A DNA stretch of 25,567 nucleotides from CALMNV01 sp035688975 (lineage in GTDB: Bacteria > Actinomycetota > Actinomycetes > Actinomycetales > Dermatophilaceae), in assembly GCF_035688975.1 (NCBI RefSeq), contig NZ_DASSMH010000025.1, positions 1 through 25,567 on the forward strand, in the 5' to 3' direction. Below are positions 7,474 through 15,463 of this stretch, one piece after another (the first letter of the stretch is position 1; each line of letters starts with the position of its first letter). Under the pieces are notes generated by a model, which was given only the letters and a program-made list of their open reading frames with translations, had not been told where the DNA came from and searched no databases. The translations under genes were made by a program, and so were the position numbers.

Positions 7474-8661
7474 GTGCCCACGTCGACGCCCCAGCTGTTG
7501 GAGTCCCTCATCGCGCTCCGGCGGGACCTGCACGCACACCCCGAGCTGCGCTTCGCCGAGACCCGCACAGCGGGAATCGTCGCGGACCGCCTGCGCGGCG
7601 CGCGGCTCGAGGTCACGGAGGGCGTCGCGGGCACCGGTGTCGTCGCCACCCTGGGCACGAGCGGTCCGCACGTCCTCGTCCGCGCGGACCTCGACGCCCT
7701 GCCCACGCCCGACGCGAAGGAGGCGGGATACCGGTCGACCGCGCACGGCGTCAGCCACGCCTGCGGCCACGATGTCCACACCACCGTCGTGCTCGGCGTG
7801 GCGGAGACACTCGCCGCGGCGCCCCCGGCGGAGGGACGGATCACGTTCGTGTTCCAGCCGGCGGAGGAGATCCCCTTCGGGGAGGCCAGCGGCGGGCAGG
7901 CCATGCTCGATGCGGGCGTCCTGGACGGGGTCGACCTCGTGCTGGGGCTGCACTGCTGGCCCTGGCTCCCCGCGGGCGTGGTCGGTGTCGACCAGCGCGT
8001 CGCGATGGCGGGCAAGAGCGCGTTCAAGGTCGCGGTCACGGGGGTGGGAGCGCACGCGGCCGCACCTGACCAGGGACGAGACGCCATCGTCGCCGTGAGC
8101 CACATGGTCACCGGACTGCACCAGCTGCTCTCCCGCGAGACCCGGCCGGGACAACGAGCGACGATCAACGTCGGCACGATCCTCGGGGGCCGGTCCCAGA
8201 GCATCGTCCCACCCTCGGCGGAGCTGACGGGGACGATCCGCAGCGCCGATCCCGAGCTCGGGAGGCGGCTGCAGGACTCGCTCGAGCGGTGGGTCAGGGG
8301 GGTCAGCACGGCCGTGGGCGTGCAGTCCCGGGTCGAGTGGAGGAACGAGATGCCGCCGGTGCTCAACGATCCCACCCTGGTGCAGCGCGCGCTGGAGGTC
8401 CTCGAGGGCCAGGCGGCCCTCGAGGTCCGGCTCCTCGACGACCCTCCGATGACCGCGGATGACTTCGCGCTGTACGCCCAGAGTCGCCCGGGCCTCTACC
8501 TCAAGCTCGGGGTGTGCGCGCCCGACGGCAGCGTGGGCGCCTATCCCTTGCATGACAGCCGGTTCGATGTCGACGAGGCGGCGATCGGCGTCGGCGTCAG
8601 TGCCTTGACGGCGCTCGTCGAAGACCTCCTCCAACGGCCTCCGGAGGCCAGCCGTGGCTGA
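7474..8661 (+). CDS. M20-family metallo-amidohydrolase (N-acyl amino acid / IAA-amide hydrolase type)
   Basis: I chose GTG 7474 because GAGGCAGG precedes it by about 7 nt. A GTG at 7432 would add 14 non-conserved residues. The 395-residue product has the M20D layout: RRDLHAHPELRFAE (16-29), a VRADLDALP strand, and the metal site HACGHDVHTT with C97, H99 and H102. FQPAEE (with E131/E132) and GLHCWPW (H160) follow, then the dimerisation domain beginning near residue 175 and a late PLHDSRFDVDE segment. Enzymes of this group hydrolyse N-acyl or amide bonds of small molecules in the cytosol using two metal ions. Its 3' end overlaps the next gene by 8 bp (GTGGCTGA), so the two are translated together. 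The context suggests that it releases an acyl, amine or alcohol moiety from an imported compound. Confidence 0.92.
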   Translation: MPTSTPQLLESLIALRRDLHAHPELRFAETRTAGIVADRLRGARLEVTEGVAGTGVVATLGTSGPHVLVRADLDALPTPDAKEAGYRSTAHGVSHACGHDVHTTVVLGVAETLAAAPPAEGRITFVFQPAEEIPFGEASGGQAMLDAGVLDGVDLVLGLHCWPWLPAGVVGVDQRVAMAGKSAFKVAVTGVGAHAAAPDQGRDAIVAVSHMVTGLHQLLSRETRPGQRATINVGTILGGRSQSIVPPSAELTGTIRSADPELGRRLQDSLERWVRGVSTAVGVQSRVEWRNEMPPVLNDPTLVQRALEVLEGQAALEVRLLDDPPMTADDFALYAQSRPGLYLKLGVCAPDGSVGAYPLHDSRFDVDEAAIGVGVSALTALVEDLLQRPPEASRG

Positions 8662-9856
8662 GCGCGAGATGGTCGGGACCTTCCTCTACCTCCCGATGGA
8701 GCGGGTCCACCATGGCCGCGGCGCCGTCACCAAGCTGGCGGGCGAGGCCGACCGTCTCGGCGCCGAGCGGGTCCTCGTCGTCACCAGCCCGAGCATCGTG
8801 CGCGCCACCGACGCGATCGCCCGCCTCCAGGCGCAGCTCGGCAGCCGCCTCGTGCACGTCTTCGACGGCGTGCGACCACACGTTCCCTACTCGTGCCTGC
8901 AGCCGGGTCTCGATGCGGTGTACGAGTGGGGCCCAGACCTGCTGGTGAGCGTCGGGGGTGGGAGCTGCGTGGACGCGGCCCGCGCTCTCGCCCTGAGCGC
9001 AGGGGAGGACCTGCGTGACGTCACCGGCCTGGCTGCCTTTCGCGCCCAGTTCGCGCCACCGCACACGACGACCATCCCCGCCACGAGCGGACGCGCCCTG
9101 CCGCACATCGCCGTTCCGACGACGCTGTCCGCAGCCGAGTTCGCCAACGCCGGGGCGGTCACGAGCGAGGCACGGCACGTCAAGGACCTGCTCATCGCCG
9201 ACGAGCTGACGCCTCGGGTCGTGATCCTCGATCCCGAGCTCGCCGTGCAGACGCCGCTGTCGGTGTGGTCCTCCACCGGCATGCGTGCCCTCGACCACGC
9301 CGTCGAGTCCGTCTACTCGCCCAACGGTGGTCCGGTCAGCGACACTCTCAGCCTGGCGGCCATCCGGGACCTGGCCGCCGCCCTTCGCGCGGCATACGCC
9401 GACCCGGCGGACATCGCGGCGCGGGAGCGTGCACAGGTGGCGGCGTGGATGTCGTACTTCGGGGAGATGAACCTGACCCTGGGCCTCTCCCACGCCATCG
9501 GCCACCAGCTCGGCGCGCGGTTCGGCATGCAGCACGGTCTGACCTCGTGCATCGTCCTGCCCCACGTCATGCGGTTCCTCGCACCGGTCGTCCGGGACCG
9601 GCTCGCGCTCGTCGCGGGCGCGCTGGGGGTGGAGGCCGGGAGCCGGGACACCCAGGGCGCGGCGGAGGCCGCGGCGGCAGCCGTCGAGCAGCTGGTAAGA
9701 GACCTGGGCCTGCCCAGCCGCCTGCACGAGGTCGGAGTGACGTCAGCCGACTTCCCCGAGCTCGCGGACGCGGTGCTCGCCGACCTCGTCGTCGCGGGCA
9801 GCCCGCGACCCGTGACCAAGGAGCAGGTGGTCGAGATCCTGGGCAGCGCGTCGTGA
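8654..9856 (+). CDS. Iron-type (group III) alcohol dehydrogenase, maleylacetate-reductase-like
   Basis: GTG 8654 follows GGAGG and overlaps the M20 stop codon. The 400-residue product has the group III ADH pattern. The nucleotide-binding segment is DLLVSVGGGSCVDAARALAL (95-114), then come HIAVPTTLSAAEF and VILDPELAVQTPL. The metal region has H215, H280 and H294 in the usual spacing. The aspartate normally four residues before the first histidine (DALxH) is replaced by R211 (MRALDH). Maleylacetate reductases also lack this aspartate, so the protein belongs nearer to that branch than to metal-dependent ADHs. It probably interconverts an alcohol or ketone with NAD(P). It overlaps the ABC ATPase gene by 4 bp (GTGA). 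The aldehyde dehydrogenase later in the operon could take its product. Confidence 0.88.
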   Translation: MAEREMVGTFLYLPMERVHHGRGAVTKLAGEADRLGAERVLVVTSPSIVRATDAIARLQAQLGSRLVHVFDGVRPHVPYSCLQPGLDAVYEWGPDLLVSVGGGSCVDAARALALSAGEDLRDVTGLAAFRAQFAPPHTTTIPATSGRALPHIAVPTTLSAAEFANAGAVTSEARHVKDLLIADELTPRVVILDPELAVQTPLSVWSSTGMRALDHAVESVYSPNGGPVSDTLSLAAIRDLAAALRAAYADPADIAARERAQVAAWMSYFGEMNLTLGLSHAIGHQLGARFGMQHGLTSCIVLPHVMRFLAPVVRDRLALVAGALGVEAGSRDTQGAAEAAAAAVEQLVRDLGLPSRLHEVGVTSADFPELADAVLADLVVAGSPRPVTKEQVVEILGSAS

Positions 9857-11361
9857 GCGCACGTCCTGCCATCGCGGTCGCCGGTGTCTCCAAGACCTAC
9901 CCCGGGGTGCGCGCCCTCCGGGCCGTCGACTTCGCCCTGATGCCGGGAGAGGTCCAGGTCCTGCTCGGCGAGAACGGAGCAGGCAAGTCCACCCTCGTGA
10001 AGATCCTCTCCGGGGCGGTGCAGCCCGACGACGGCACCATCGAGGTCGACGGCGTGCCCGTCGCACTGTCCTCGCCCCACGTCGCCCAGCGGGCCGGCGT
10101 CAGCACCGTCTACCAGGAGCTGTCGCTCGTCCCCGACCTCAGCATCGCCCAGAACATCTTTCTCGGACGGGAGCGGGTGCGCGGCCGGGTCGGCCTGCTG
10201 CGGCGCGGGGACATGAACGCGGAGGCCCGCACCCTGCTGGGTCTCATGGGCGTCGACCTGCACCCCTCGACGCCGGTGCGCGAGCTGAGCATCGCCATGC
10301 GGCAGGTCATCGAGATCGTCCGCGCCCTGGCCCGCGAGGCCAAGGTCCTGATCCTCGACGAGCCGACGTCGTCGCTGTCCCGGCAGGAGACCGACGAGCT
10401 GTTCGCGCGCATCGCGCGCGTCAGGGACGAGGGGGTGGCGATCTGCTACATCTCCCACCGGCTCGAGGAGATCGAGCAGATCGCAGACCGGGTCACCGTG
10501 ATGCGTGACGGCGCCGTCGTGGCCCACCGCCTGTCGGCGAGCACGCCCCTGCCGGAGCTGGTGCGCCTCATGGTCGGCCGCAGCATCGAGGAGGAGTTCC
10601 CGACTCGGCCGGCCGCCGCGGGAGACGACCTCCTCGAGGTAGAGGGTCTCGTGGTGCCCGGCAAGGTCGACGGCGTCTCGCTCACCGTGCGCGCAGGAGA
10701 GGTGCTCGGTGTCTTCGGGCTCGTCGGGGCCGGCCGGACGCAGCTGCTCCGGGGCGTGTTCGGCATGGAGCCGAAGGCGTCGGGCACGGTCCGGGTGGCG
10801 GGCCGCGAGGTCGGCATCACCACTCCCCGCGAGGCGATCCGCGCCGGGCTGGCGCTCGTGCCCGAGGAGCGGCACGCCCAGGGACTCGTGCTCGGGATGA
10901 GCGTGCGCGACAACATCTGCCTCGCGTCCCTGCGCGAGTGCAGTCGGCTCGGCGTGCTGTCCGGTCAGCGCACCGCCCGGCTGGCCGACGACCAGATCCG
11001 CAAGCTGCGGGTGAAGCTGCGGGACAGCGACGTGCACGTCGGCACCCTCTCCGGCGGCAACCAGCAGAAGGTCGTCATCGCCCGCGCTCTGGCGGCCGGC
11101 TCGCGCGTGCTGCTCCTCGACGAGCCGACGAGGGGTGTGGACGTCGGGGCCAAGATCGAGATCTACGAGCTGATCAACACGTTGTCCAGAGAGGGAAAGG
11201 CCGTCGTGGTCGTGTCATCGGAGCTCCCGGAGATCCTCGGTCTGTCGGATCGGGTCGCCGTCATGCGTCAGGGTCGGATCTCGCTCGTCGTGGACCGCGC
11301 CGCCGCCGACCCGGAGACGCTGCTCAGCGCCGCGCTGCCGCTGACCGAGGGGGCGGCATGA
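9853..11361 (+). CDS. ABC transporter ATP-binding protein, duplicated CUT2 (RbsA/MglA) type
   Basis: GTG 9853 overlaps the upstream TGA as GTGA and opens with the expected IAVAGVSKTYPGVRALRAVD. The frame stays open upstream, but that stretch is antisense-like noise over the dehydrogenase. The 502 residues hold two ATPase domains. The first has Walker A GENGAGKST (39-47), a relaxed signature (ELSIAMRQ) and Walker B VLILDEPTSSLS. The second has the degenerate Walker A GLVGAGRTQLL usual for this family, LSGGNQQKVVIARAL and VLLLDEPTRGVDVG. It powers import through the permease encoded next. The relatives mostly move monosaccharides, but its operon partners are an amidohydrolase and dehydrogenases, so another small molecule is possible. 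Confidence 0.95.
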   Translation: MSARPAIAVAGVSKTYPGVRALRAVDFALMPGEVQVLLGENGAGKSTLVKILSGAVQPDDGTIEVDGVPVALSSPHVAQRAGVSTVYQELSLVPDLSIAQNIFLGRERVRGRVGLLRRGDMNAEARTLLGLMGVDLHPSTPVRELSIAMRQVIEIVRALAREAKVLILDEPTSSLSRQETDELFARIARVRDEGVAICYISHRLEEIEQIADRVTVMRDGAVVAHRLSASTPLPELVRLMVGRSIEEEFPTRPAAAGDDLLEVEGLVVPGKVDGVSLTVRAGEVLGVFGLVGAGRTQLLRGVFGMEPKASGTVRVAGREVGITTPREAIRAGLALVPEERHAQGLVLGMSVRDNICLASLRECSRLGVLSGQRTARLADDQIRKLRVKLRDSDVHVGTLSGGNQQKVVIARALAAGSRVLLLDEPTRGVDVGAKIEIYELINTLSREGKAVVVVSSELPEILGLSDRVAVMRQGRISLVVDRAAADPETLLSAALPLTEGAA

Positions 11362-12329
11362 GCCCCACGTCGACGGCGAGGGCGGACGCACGGTCGCGGT
11401 CCGTCAGCTGGGAGGTGCTCGGGCTGCCGCTCGCGCTGCTCGTGCTCGCCGTGTTCTTCGCCCTGCGCGCGCCCCACTTCGCCGAGGTCACGAACCTGTC
11501 CAACGTCGCCCGGCAGGGAGCAGTCCTCGCGCTCATCGGCATAGCCCAGACCGTGGTCATCCTCGGGGCCGGCATCGACCTCTCCGTGGGCTCGGTCATC
11601 GCACTGTCCAGCGTGCTCATGGCGACGGGCCTGCAGCACGGAAACGCGGTGGTGGGCGCCGGGATGGCCCTCGGTGCGGGCCTGCTCGTGGGCCTCGTCA
11701 ACGGTCTGATCATCGGGCTGACCCGGGTCACCCCGTTCATCGTCACGCTCGGGATGCTGTCGATCGTGAGCGGGCTCGCTCTGACGATCACGAACGGGGA
11801 CCCCATCTTCGAGCTTGCCGACTCGTCCTTCTTCCAGCTGGGCACCGGCTACGTCGGGCCGGTCCCGATTCCGGTGGTCCTCGCGGCCGTGGCCTTCGCG
11901 GCGGTGTGGTTCCTGCTCTACCGGACCCGCTTCGGCACCCACGTCTACGCCATCGGTGGCAACGAGCAGGCCGCGACCCTCGCGGGGATCGCCGTGGCGC
12001 GCACCAAGGTGCTCGTCTACATGCTGAGCGGCTGCTTCGCCGCGCTCGGCGGCATCATCCTCACAGCCCGCGTCCACTCCGGTCAGCCGCTGCTCGGGCA
12101 GGGGCTCGAGCTGTCCTCTGTCGCGACGGTGGTCATCGGTGGCACCTCCCTCTTCGGCGGGCGCGGCCGGCTCGTCGGCACCCTCTTCGGCGTGGCCCTC
12201 GTCGGGATCGTGCAGAACGGCCTGGATCTCCTCGGCGTCTCGACCTTCATCCAGCGCATCGTCATCGGCGCCGCGACCATCGGCGCCGTCCTGCTCACCG
12301 TCCTGCGAGAGGGCGGGCGCCAGCCCTAG
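11358..12329 (+). CDS. ABC transporter permease, CUT2 (RbsC) type
   Basis: ATG 11358 overlaps the ATPase stop as ATGA. The 323-residue product has a basic N-terminus and about eight to ten hydrophobic segments, starting with VLGLPLALLVLAVFFAL near residue 20. Family marks are TVVILGAGIDLSVGSVIALSSV (the CUT2 GIDLSVG loop), GLINGL-like GLVNGLIIGLTRVTPFIVTLGM, and the cytoplasmic AIGGNEQAATLAGIAV coupling loop, then VVIGGTSLFGGRGRLVGTLFG. Only one permease gene is present, so the pore is probably a homodimer. The 81-bp gap to the next gene has a ribosome site and a short hairpin but no clear promoter. Confidence 0.95.
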   Translation: MSPTSTARADARSRSVSWEVLGLPLALLVLAVFFALRAPHFAEVTNLSNVARQGAVLALIGIAQTVVILGAGIDLSVGSVIALSSVLMATGLQHGNAVVGAGMALGAGLLVGLVNGLIIGLTRVTPFIVTLGMLSIVSGLALTITNGDPIFELADSSFFQLGTGYVGPVPIPVVLAAVAFAAVWFLLYRTRFGTHVYAIGGNEQAATLAGIAVARTKVLVYMLSGCFAALGGIILTARVHSGQPLLGQGLELSSVATVVIGGTSLFGGRGRLVGTLFGVALVGIVQNGLDLLGVSTFIQRIVIGAATIGAVLLTVLREGGRQP

Positions 12330-12332
12330 CCA

Positions 12333-12346
12333 GCGGGCGGTCCCGC
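12333..12346 (+). other. Small GC hairpin between permease and binding-protein genes
   Basis: GCGGG (12333-12337) can pair with CCCGC (12342-12346) around a 4-nt loop CGGT, starting 3 nt after the permease stop. It may protect or separate the highly expressed binding-protein message. Such short GC stems are common by chance here. Confidence 0.2.
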
Positions 12347-12410
12347 CTCGCCATCCGCTGCTCGAGCCGCACACATCGCACACCAGCTCCTCTGTCCGAA
12401 AGGTCTGACC

Positions 12411-13490
12411 ATGGCAGTCACGAGACACCTGCGACGCAGCGCCCTGCTGCTGAGCCTTGCCGCACTCGGCGTGGCGACCGCCGCCTGTGGCACGTCGAGC
12501 ACCGGGTCCGGGGCCGGCGCCGGAGCCTCAGGGACCGCGCCGGGGGCCAGCCAGCCGAGCGGGACCCCGACCGCGCTGCCCACCGCCACGACGGCGGAGG
12601 GCCTCAAGGCCAAGCGCGAGTACCGCCTCGCTGTCCTCTTCCCGAATGCCGGGGACCCCTACTTCCAGCAGAAGGCGTACGGGTACCGCGACGAGGCCGC
12701 CAAGACGGGGGTCAAGGTCGAGTTCTTCGACGCGGGCGGCTACGCCAACATCGAGAAGCAGATCTCCCAGATCGAGAACGCGACGCAGCAGAAGTTCGAC
12801 GCCATCGCCATCGCCGTCACGAGCAGCACCGCGACGGTGCCAGCGCTCGAGGCGGCCCAGCAGGCCGGCGTCCTCGTCGTGGGCGACGGCGTCTTCCCCG
12901 AGTCCAAGAAGGTGCTCAAGCGGGGGGAGGACAGCGAGCTCGCCGGCTACCAGGCGGGCACGTACCTGTGCTCGTCCGTCAAGGAGGGCAGCGTGGGGCT
13001 GCTGCTCGGCCCGCCCGGGATCGACCTCATCCGCCTGCGTGAGGAGGGGGTCCGCAAGGCGCTCGCGTCGTGTCCGACGGTCACGGTGGCGAAGGCCCTG
13101 CACAACCTCAGCGACCTGCCGGCCTCCCTGCAGGCCGCGGAGAACGTCCTGCAGGCTGACCCCAACGTCAAGGGGTTCTATGCCTTCAACAGCGTGGTCG
13201 GGCAGGCGGTCGTGCAGTCGCTGAAGTCCGCGGGGAAGTCGCCAGGAGAGGTGCAGGTTGCCACGGTCGACCTCGACCCCGACCTCGAGGCGATGATGAA
13301 GCAGGGCTGGGTGCAGGAGACGAGCGTCGCCGGGTCGGTCCTGCTCGGACGAGTGGTCGTCGACACCGTGGTCGAGAAGCTCAACGGCCAGGACGTCGCC
13401 CAGGAGGCGTACCTCGTGCCCAAGGTCGTCACCAAGGACACGCTGGGGTCCTTCGACCGGTCCATCCTCTACCCGCCGGCCGGCCAGTAG
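12411..13490 (+). CDS. ABC transporter substrate-binding lipoprotein (type I periplasmic binding protein)
   Basis: ATG 12411 follows GAAAGG. The 359-residue protein begins with a lipoprotein signal: basic MAVTRHLRRS, a hydrophobic stretch LLLSLAALGVATA, and C26 as the lipidated cysteine, with an atypical threonine at -3. A Ser/Gly/Ala/Pro-rich tether runs to about residue 70. The first lobe starts with YRLAVLFPNAGDPYFQQKAYGYRDEAAKTG, and the second carries GSVGLLLGPPGIDLIRLREEGVRKAL and GFYAFNSVVGQAVVQSL. The LFPNAGDPYFQQ opening resembles sugar-binding and TorT-like sensors. Anchored outside the membrane, it would deliver ligand to the permease. Only 2 bp separate it from the aldehyde dehydrogenase gene, so transport and oxidation are co-expressed. 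The ligand is unknown. Confidence 0.93.
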   Translation: MAVTRHLRRSALLLSLAALGVATAACGTSSTGSGAGAGASGTAPGASQPSGTPTALPTATTAEGLKAKREYRLAVLFPNAGDPYFQQKAYGYRDEAAKTGVKVEFFDAGGYANIEKQISQIENATQQKFDAIAIAVTSSTATVPALEAAQQAGVLVVGDGVFPESKKVLKRGEDSELAGYQAGTYLCSSVKEGSVGLLLGPPGIDLIRLREEGVRKALASCPTVTVAKALHNLSDLPASLQAAENVLQADPNVKGFYAFNSVVGQAVVQSLKSAGKSPGEVQVATVDLDPDLEAMMKQGWVQETSVAGSVLLGRVVVDTVVEKLNGQDVAQEAYLVPKVVTKDTLGSFDRSILYPPAGQ

Positions 13491-13492
13491 CC

Positions 13493-15013
13493 GTGAGTGA
13501 CACCCAGCACGTGAGTGCCGCCCGGGCGCTGCGGAGGCTCTTTCCGGGAGAGGGGCCGCTGCGCAACTGGGTCGACGGCGGGTGGTCGGACCGCCACGGA
13601 GAGGAGCTCGAGAGCATCGACCCGACCACGGGGCGCCCGCTCCTCACCGTCACCGTCGCCGACGAGGGGGAGGTCGACCGGGCCGCCGCGTCCGCCAGCG
13701 CGGCGTCGCGGGCGTGGTGGCGAGGCGACGGGCAGGACCGAGGTCGCATCCTGCGCGCCGTCGCCGACGCCATCCGCTCCCGCGGAGCCGACCTCGGGCT
13801 TGCCGACACGCTGGACGTGGGGCGCCCGATCCGGGACACGCGCACCCGCGACGTGGAGCGGGCGGCCAGGCTCTTCGAGTTCTGGGCCGGCGTCACGGAC
13901 CGGATCCGCGGCGCCAACATCCCGGTCCAGCCGGGGTTCGCCAACGTCACGCAGTACGAGCCCTACGGCGTGGTCGGCGCGATCGCCCCGTGGAACTACC
14001 CGCTCACCAACGCGGCGACCAAGGTGGCGCCGGCCCTCGCGACCGGGAACGGCGTGGTGCTGAAGCCGGCGGAGGAGTCGCCGGTGTCCGCGCTGCTGCT
14101 CGCGTCCGTCGCATCCGACGCAGGTCTTCCGAGCGGTCTGCTCAACGTCGTCAACGGGCCCGGCGAGACGACCGGAGACCACGTCGTCCGCCACGAGGGG
14201 ATCGAGAAGATCGCCTTCACCGGCTCGACCACTGTCGGCAGGGCGATCGCCTCTGCCGCCGGCGCGCTGCTCAAGTCGGTGAGCCTCGAGCTCGGCGGCA
14301 AGAGCCCCACCATGGTCTTCGCGGACGCCGACATCCCGCGGGCGGCGAGCGCCGTCGCCCTCAGCGGGTTCAACAACCAGGGCCAGACGTGCACGGCAGG
14401 CACGCGCGTCTACGTCGAGGGGCCGGTCCTCGACGAGTTCCTCGACGCGCTGAGGGCGCAGGTGGCCCGGCTGCGCGTCGGTGACCCGCTCGACCCGGAG
14501 ACGCACGTCGGTCCGCTCGTCTCGGCCGCGCAGCATGCCCGCGTCCAGGACTACCTCGCCCTCGGCGACCGGCAGTCCGCCCAGCGCGTCGAGCTGGCCC
14601 CGATCCGGGCGCACCCCGACACCGGCTACTTCGTGGCACCCACCGTCTTCGTCCACCTCGACCCCGGCAACCGGATCGACCGCGAGGAGATCTTCGGCCC
14701 GGTCGTGTCGCTCCACGCCTTCGACGACGAGGAGGAGGCGCTCACCGCCGCGAACGACACGGCATACGGGCTGTCGGCGAGCGTGTGGACCCAGAGCCTC
14801 CCGCGGGCGCACCGTCTGTCGCGGGACCTGCGGGCCGGGCTCGTGTGGGTCAACGCCGTGCATGCGCTCCACCCGGGGTCGCCCTACGGCGGCTACAAGC
14901 AGAGCGGGGTGGGCCTCGAGATGGGCCTGGAGGCGATACCGCAGCTGATGAAGGTCAAGAGCGTCTGGACCGCCACCGAGCCCTGGGCGTCGCCCTGGGG
15001 CCCCCCGGAGTGA
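13493..15013 (+). CDS. NAD(P)-dependent aldehyde dehydrogenase
   Basis: GTG 13493 lies 2 bp after the upstream stop. No strong ribosome site is visible, so reinitiation after the binding protein is likely. The 506-residue product is a complete ALDH superfamily enzyme: oxyanion residue N168 in PWNYP, K191 in VVLKPAEES, cofactor loop FTGSTTVG (242-249), general base E266 in LELGGKSP and nucleophile C300 in GQTCTAG, with EEIFGPV further on. It resembles betaine-aldehyde and gamma-aminobutyraldehyde-type ALDHs in general layout, and substrate cannot be assigned. Being last in the operon, it would finish an alcohol to aldehyde to acid route with the iron-type dehydrogenase. The gene ends just before the long non-coding gap. 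Confidence 0.95.
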   Translation: MSDTQHVSAARALRRLFPGEGPLRNWVDGGWSDRHGEELESIDPTTGRPLLTVTVADEGEVDRAAASASAASRAWWRGDGQDRGRILRAVADAIRSRGADLGLADTLDVGRPIRDTRTRDVERAARLFEFWAGVTDRIRGANIPVQPGFANVTQYEPYGVVGAIAPWNYPLTNAATKVAPALATGNGVVLKPAEESPVSALLLASVASDAGLPSGLLNVVNGPGETTGDHVVRHEGIEKIAFTGSTTVGRAIASAAGALLKSVSLELGGKSPTMVFADADIPRAASAVALSGFNNQGQTCTAGTRVYVEGPVLDEFLDALRAQVARLRVGDPLDPETHVGPLVSAAQHARVQDYLALGDRQSAQRVELAPIRAHPDTGYFVAPTVFVHLDPGNRIDREEIFGPVVSLHAFDDEEEALTAANDTAYGLSASVWTQSLPRAHRLSRDLRAGLVWVNAVHALHPGSPYGGYKQSGVGLEMGLEAIPQLMKVKSVWTATEPWASPWGPPE

Positions 15014-15181
15014 AGGCGGCAGGATGACCCCGTAGGAGGTGCGTCGGGTGTCCTTGCTCCACCGCCTCACGTGCGCGACGGCCTCCATCCACTCGTCGAC
15101 GTAGCGGCCCTCGACGGCCGACTTCGGCAGGTGTTCGGGTGCCCCGCAGATCGATGCTCCTTGTTCCGACTTCGACGTCAT
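15014..15181 (-). pseudogene. Possible 5' remnant of a lost minus-strand gene
   Basis: On the minus strand an ATG at 15181 has GAGGG seven nt upstream and opens about 56 codons with a strong G/C preference at third positions. The peptide begins MTSKSEQGASICGAPEHLPK and contains the helix-like EWMEAVAHVRRWSKDT. An in-frame GTG at 15211 is an alternative start. The frame then runs on without a stop into the antisense of the aldehyde dehydrogenase gene, where it is noise. The simplest reading is a gene start cut off by an old rearrangement, perhaps of a divergent regulator for the MFS operon. I do not recognise the family, and a chance open frame is possible. Confidence 0.3.
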
Positions 15182-15290
15182 CCCGACGCCCTCGTCGGTC
15201 AGATCGCTCACCGCATCTCGTGGCCCTTGCGAGAGCGCGCGAGCCCGCTGTGGCGCGGGCACCCGTGGCTGCTCCACGAGGACAAGCGTT

Positions 15291-15306
15291 TGAGACGCGC
15301 GTCTCA
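15291..15306. promoter_or_regulatory. Perfect 16-bp palindrome, probable operator
   Basis: TGAGACGC followed by GCGTCTCA is a perfect inverted repeat about 86 bp upstream of the -35 box of the MFS operon and 110 bp upstream of the possible minus-strand remnant. The length and TGAGAC/GTCTCA ends fit a dimeric activator site. The protein is unknown. Confidence 0.5.
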
Positions 15307-15391
15307 CGGGCGACCGCGAACTGAAGCCCGAGCGCACGCTCGGTTGCCGCTGACTCCGGAACGCGAGGGGGGTGGCATGGCTCACCGACGC

Positions 15392-15420
15392 TTGACACTG
15401 CGCGCACACGGCTATACGTT
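15392..15420 (+). promoter_or_regulatory. Predicted promoter of the MFS-to-ferredoxin-reductase operon
   Basis: TTGACA (15392-15397) with a 17-bp spacer to TACGTT (15415-15420), or a 15-bp spacer to TATACG (15413-15418), gives a plausible sigma-70-type promoter with a leader of about 65 nt. The -35 box matches consensus exactly. Confidence 0.5.
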
Positions 15421-15443
15421 TCCCTCCAATGCAGACGGTATGA

Positions 15444-15463
15444 TCCGGATGGTTCGGTCCGGA
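15444..15463. promoter_or_regulatory. TCCGGA-N8-TCCGGA dyad in the operon leader
   Basis: Two TCCGGA hexamers, each self-complementary, are spaced by 8 bp to give a 20-bp dyad just downstream of the predicted transcription start, a position where a repressor would block elongation. It contains TTCGGTCC, similar to the reverse of the TTCGGACC core found upstream of the regulator and M20 genes. Confidence 0.35.

Noticed and set aside
6754..8634. Long minus-strand frame over the regulator and M20 genes, and similar ones at 1618-3708, 9313-11037, 11268-12428 and 19105-20580
   Set aside because: All lie opposite well-supported genes and give low-complexity, domain-free products.
13469..15409. Very long minus-strand open frame (646 codons) across the aldehyde dehydrogenase gene
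   Set aside because: It is antisense to a complete, motif-rich enzyme, and its product is Arg/Val/Gly/Asp-rich with no domain, as expected for the antisense of GC-rich codons. Only the part beyond the dehydrogenase stop (15014-15181) has independent coding character.
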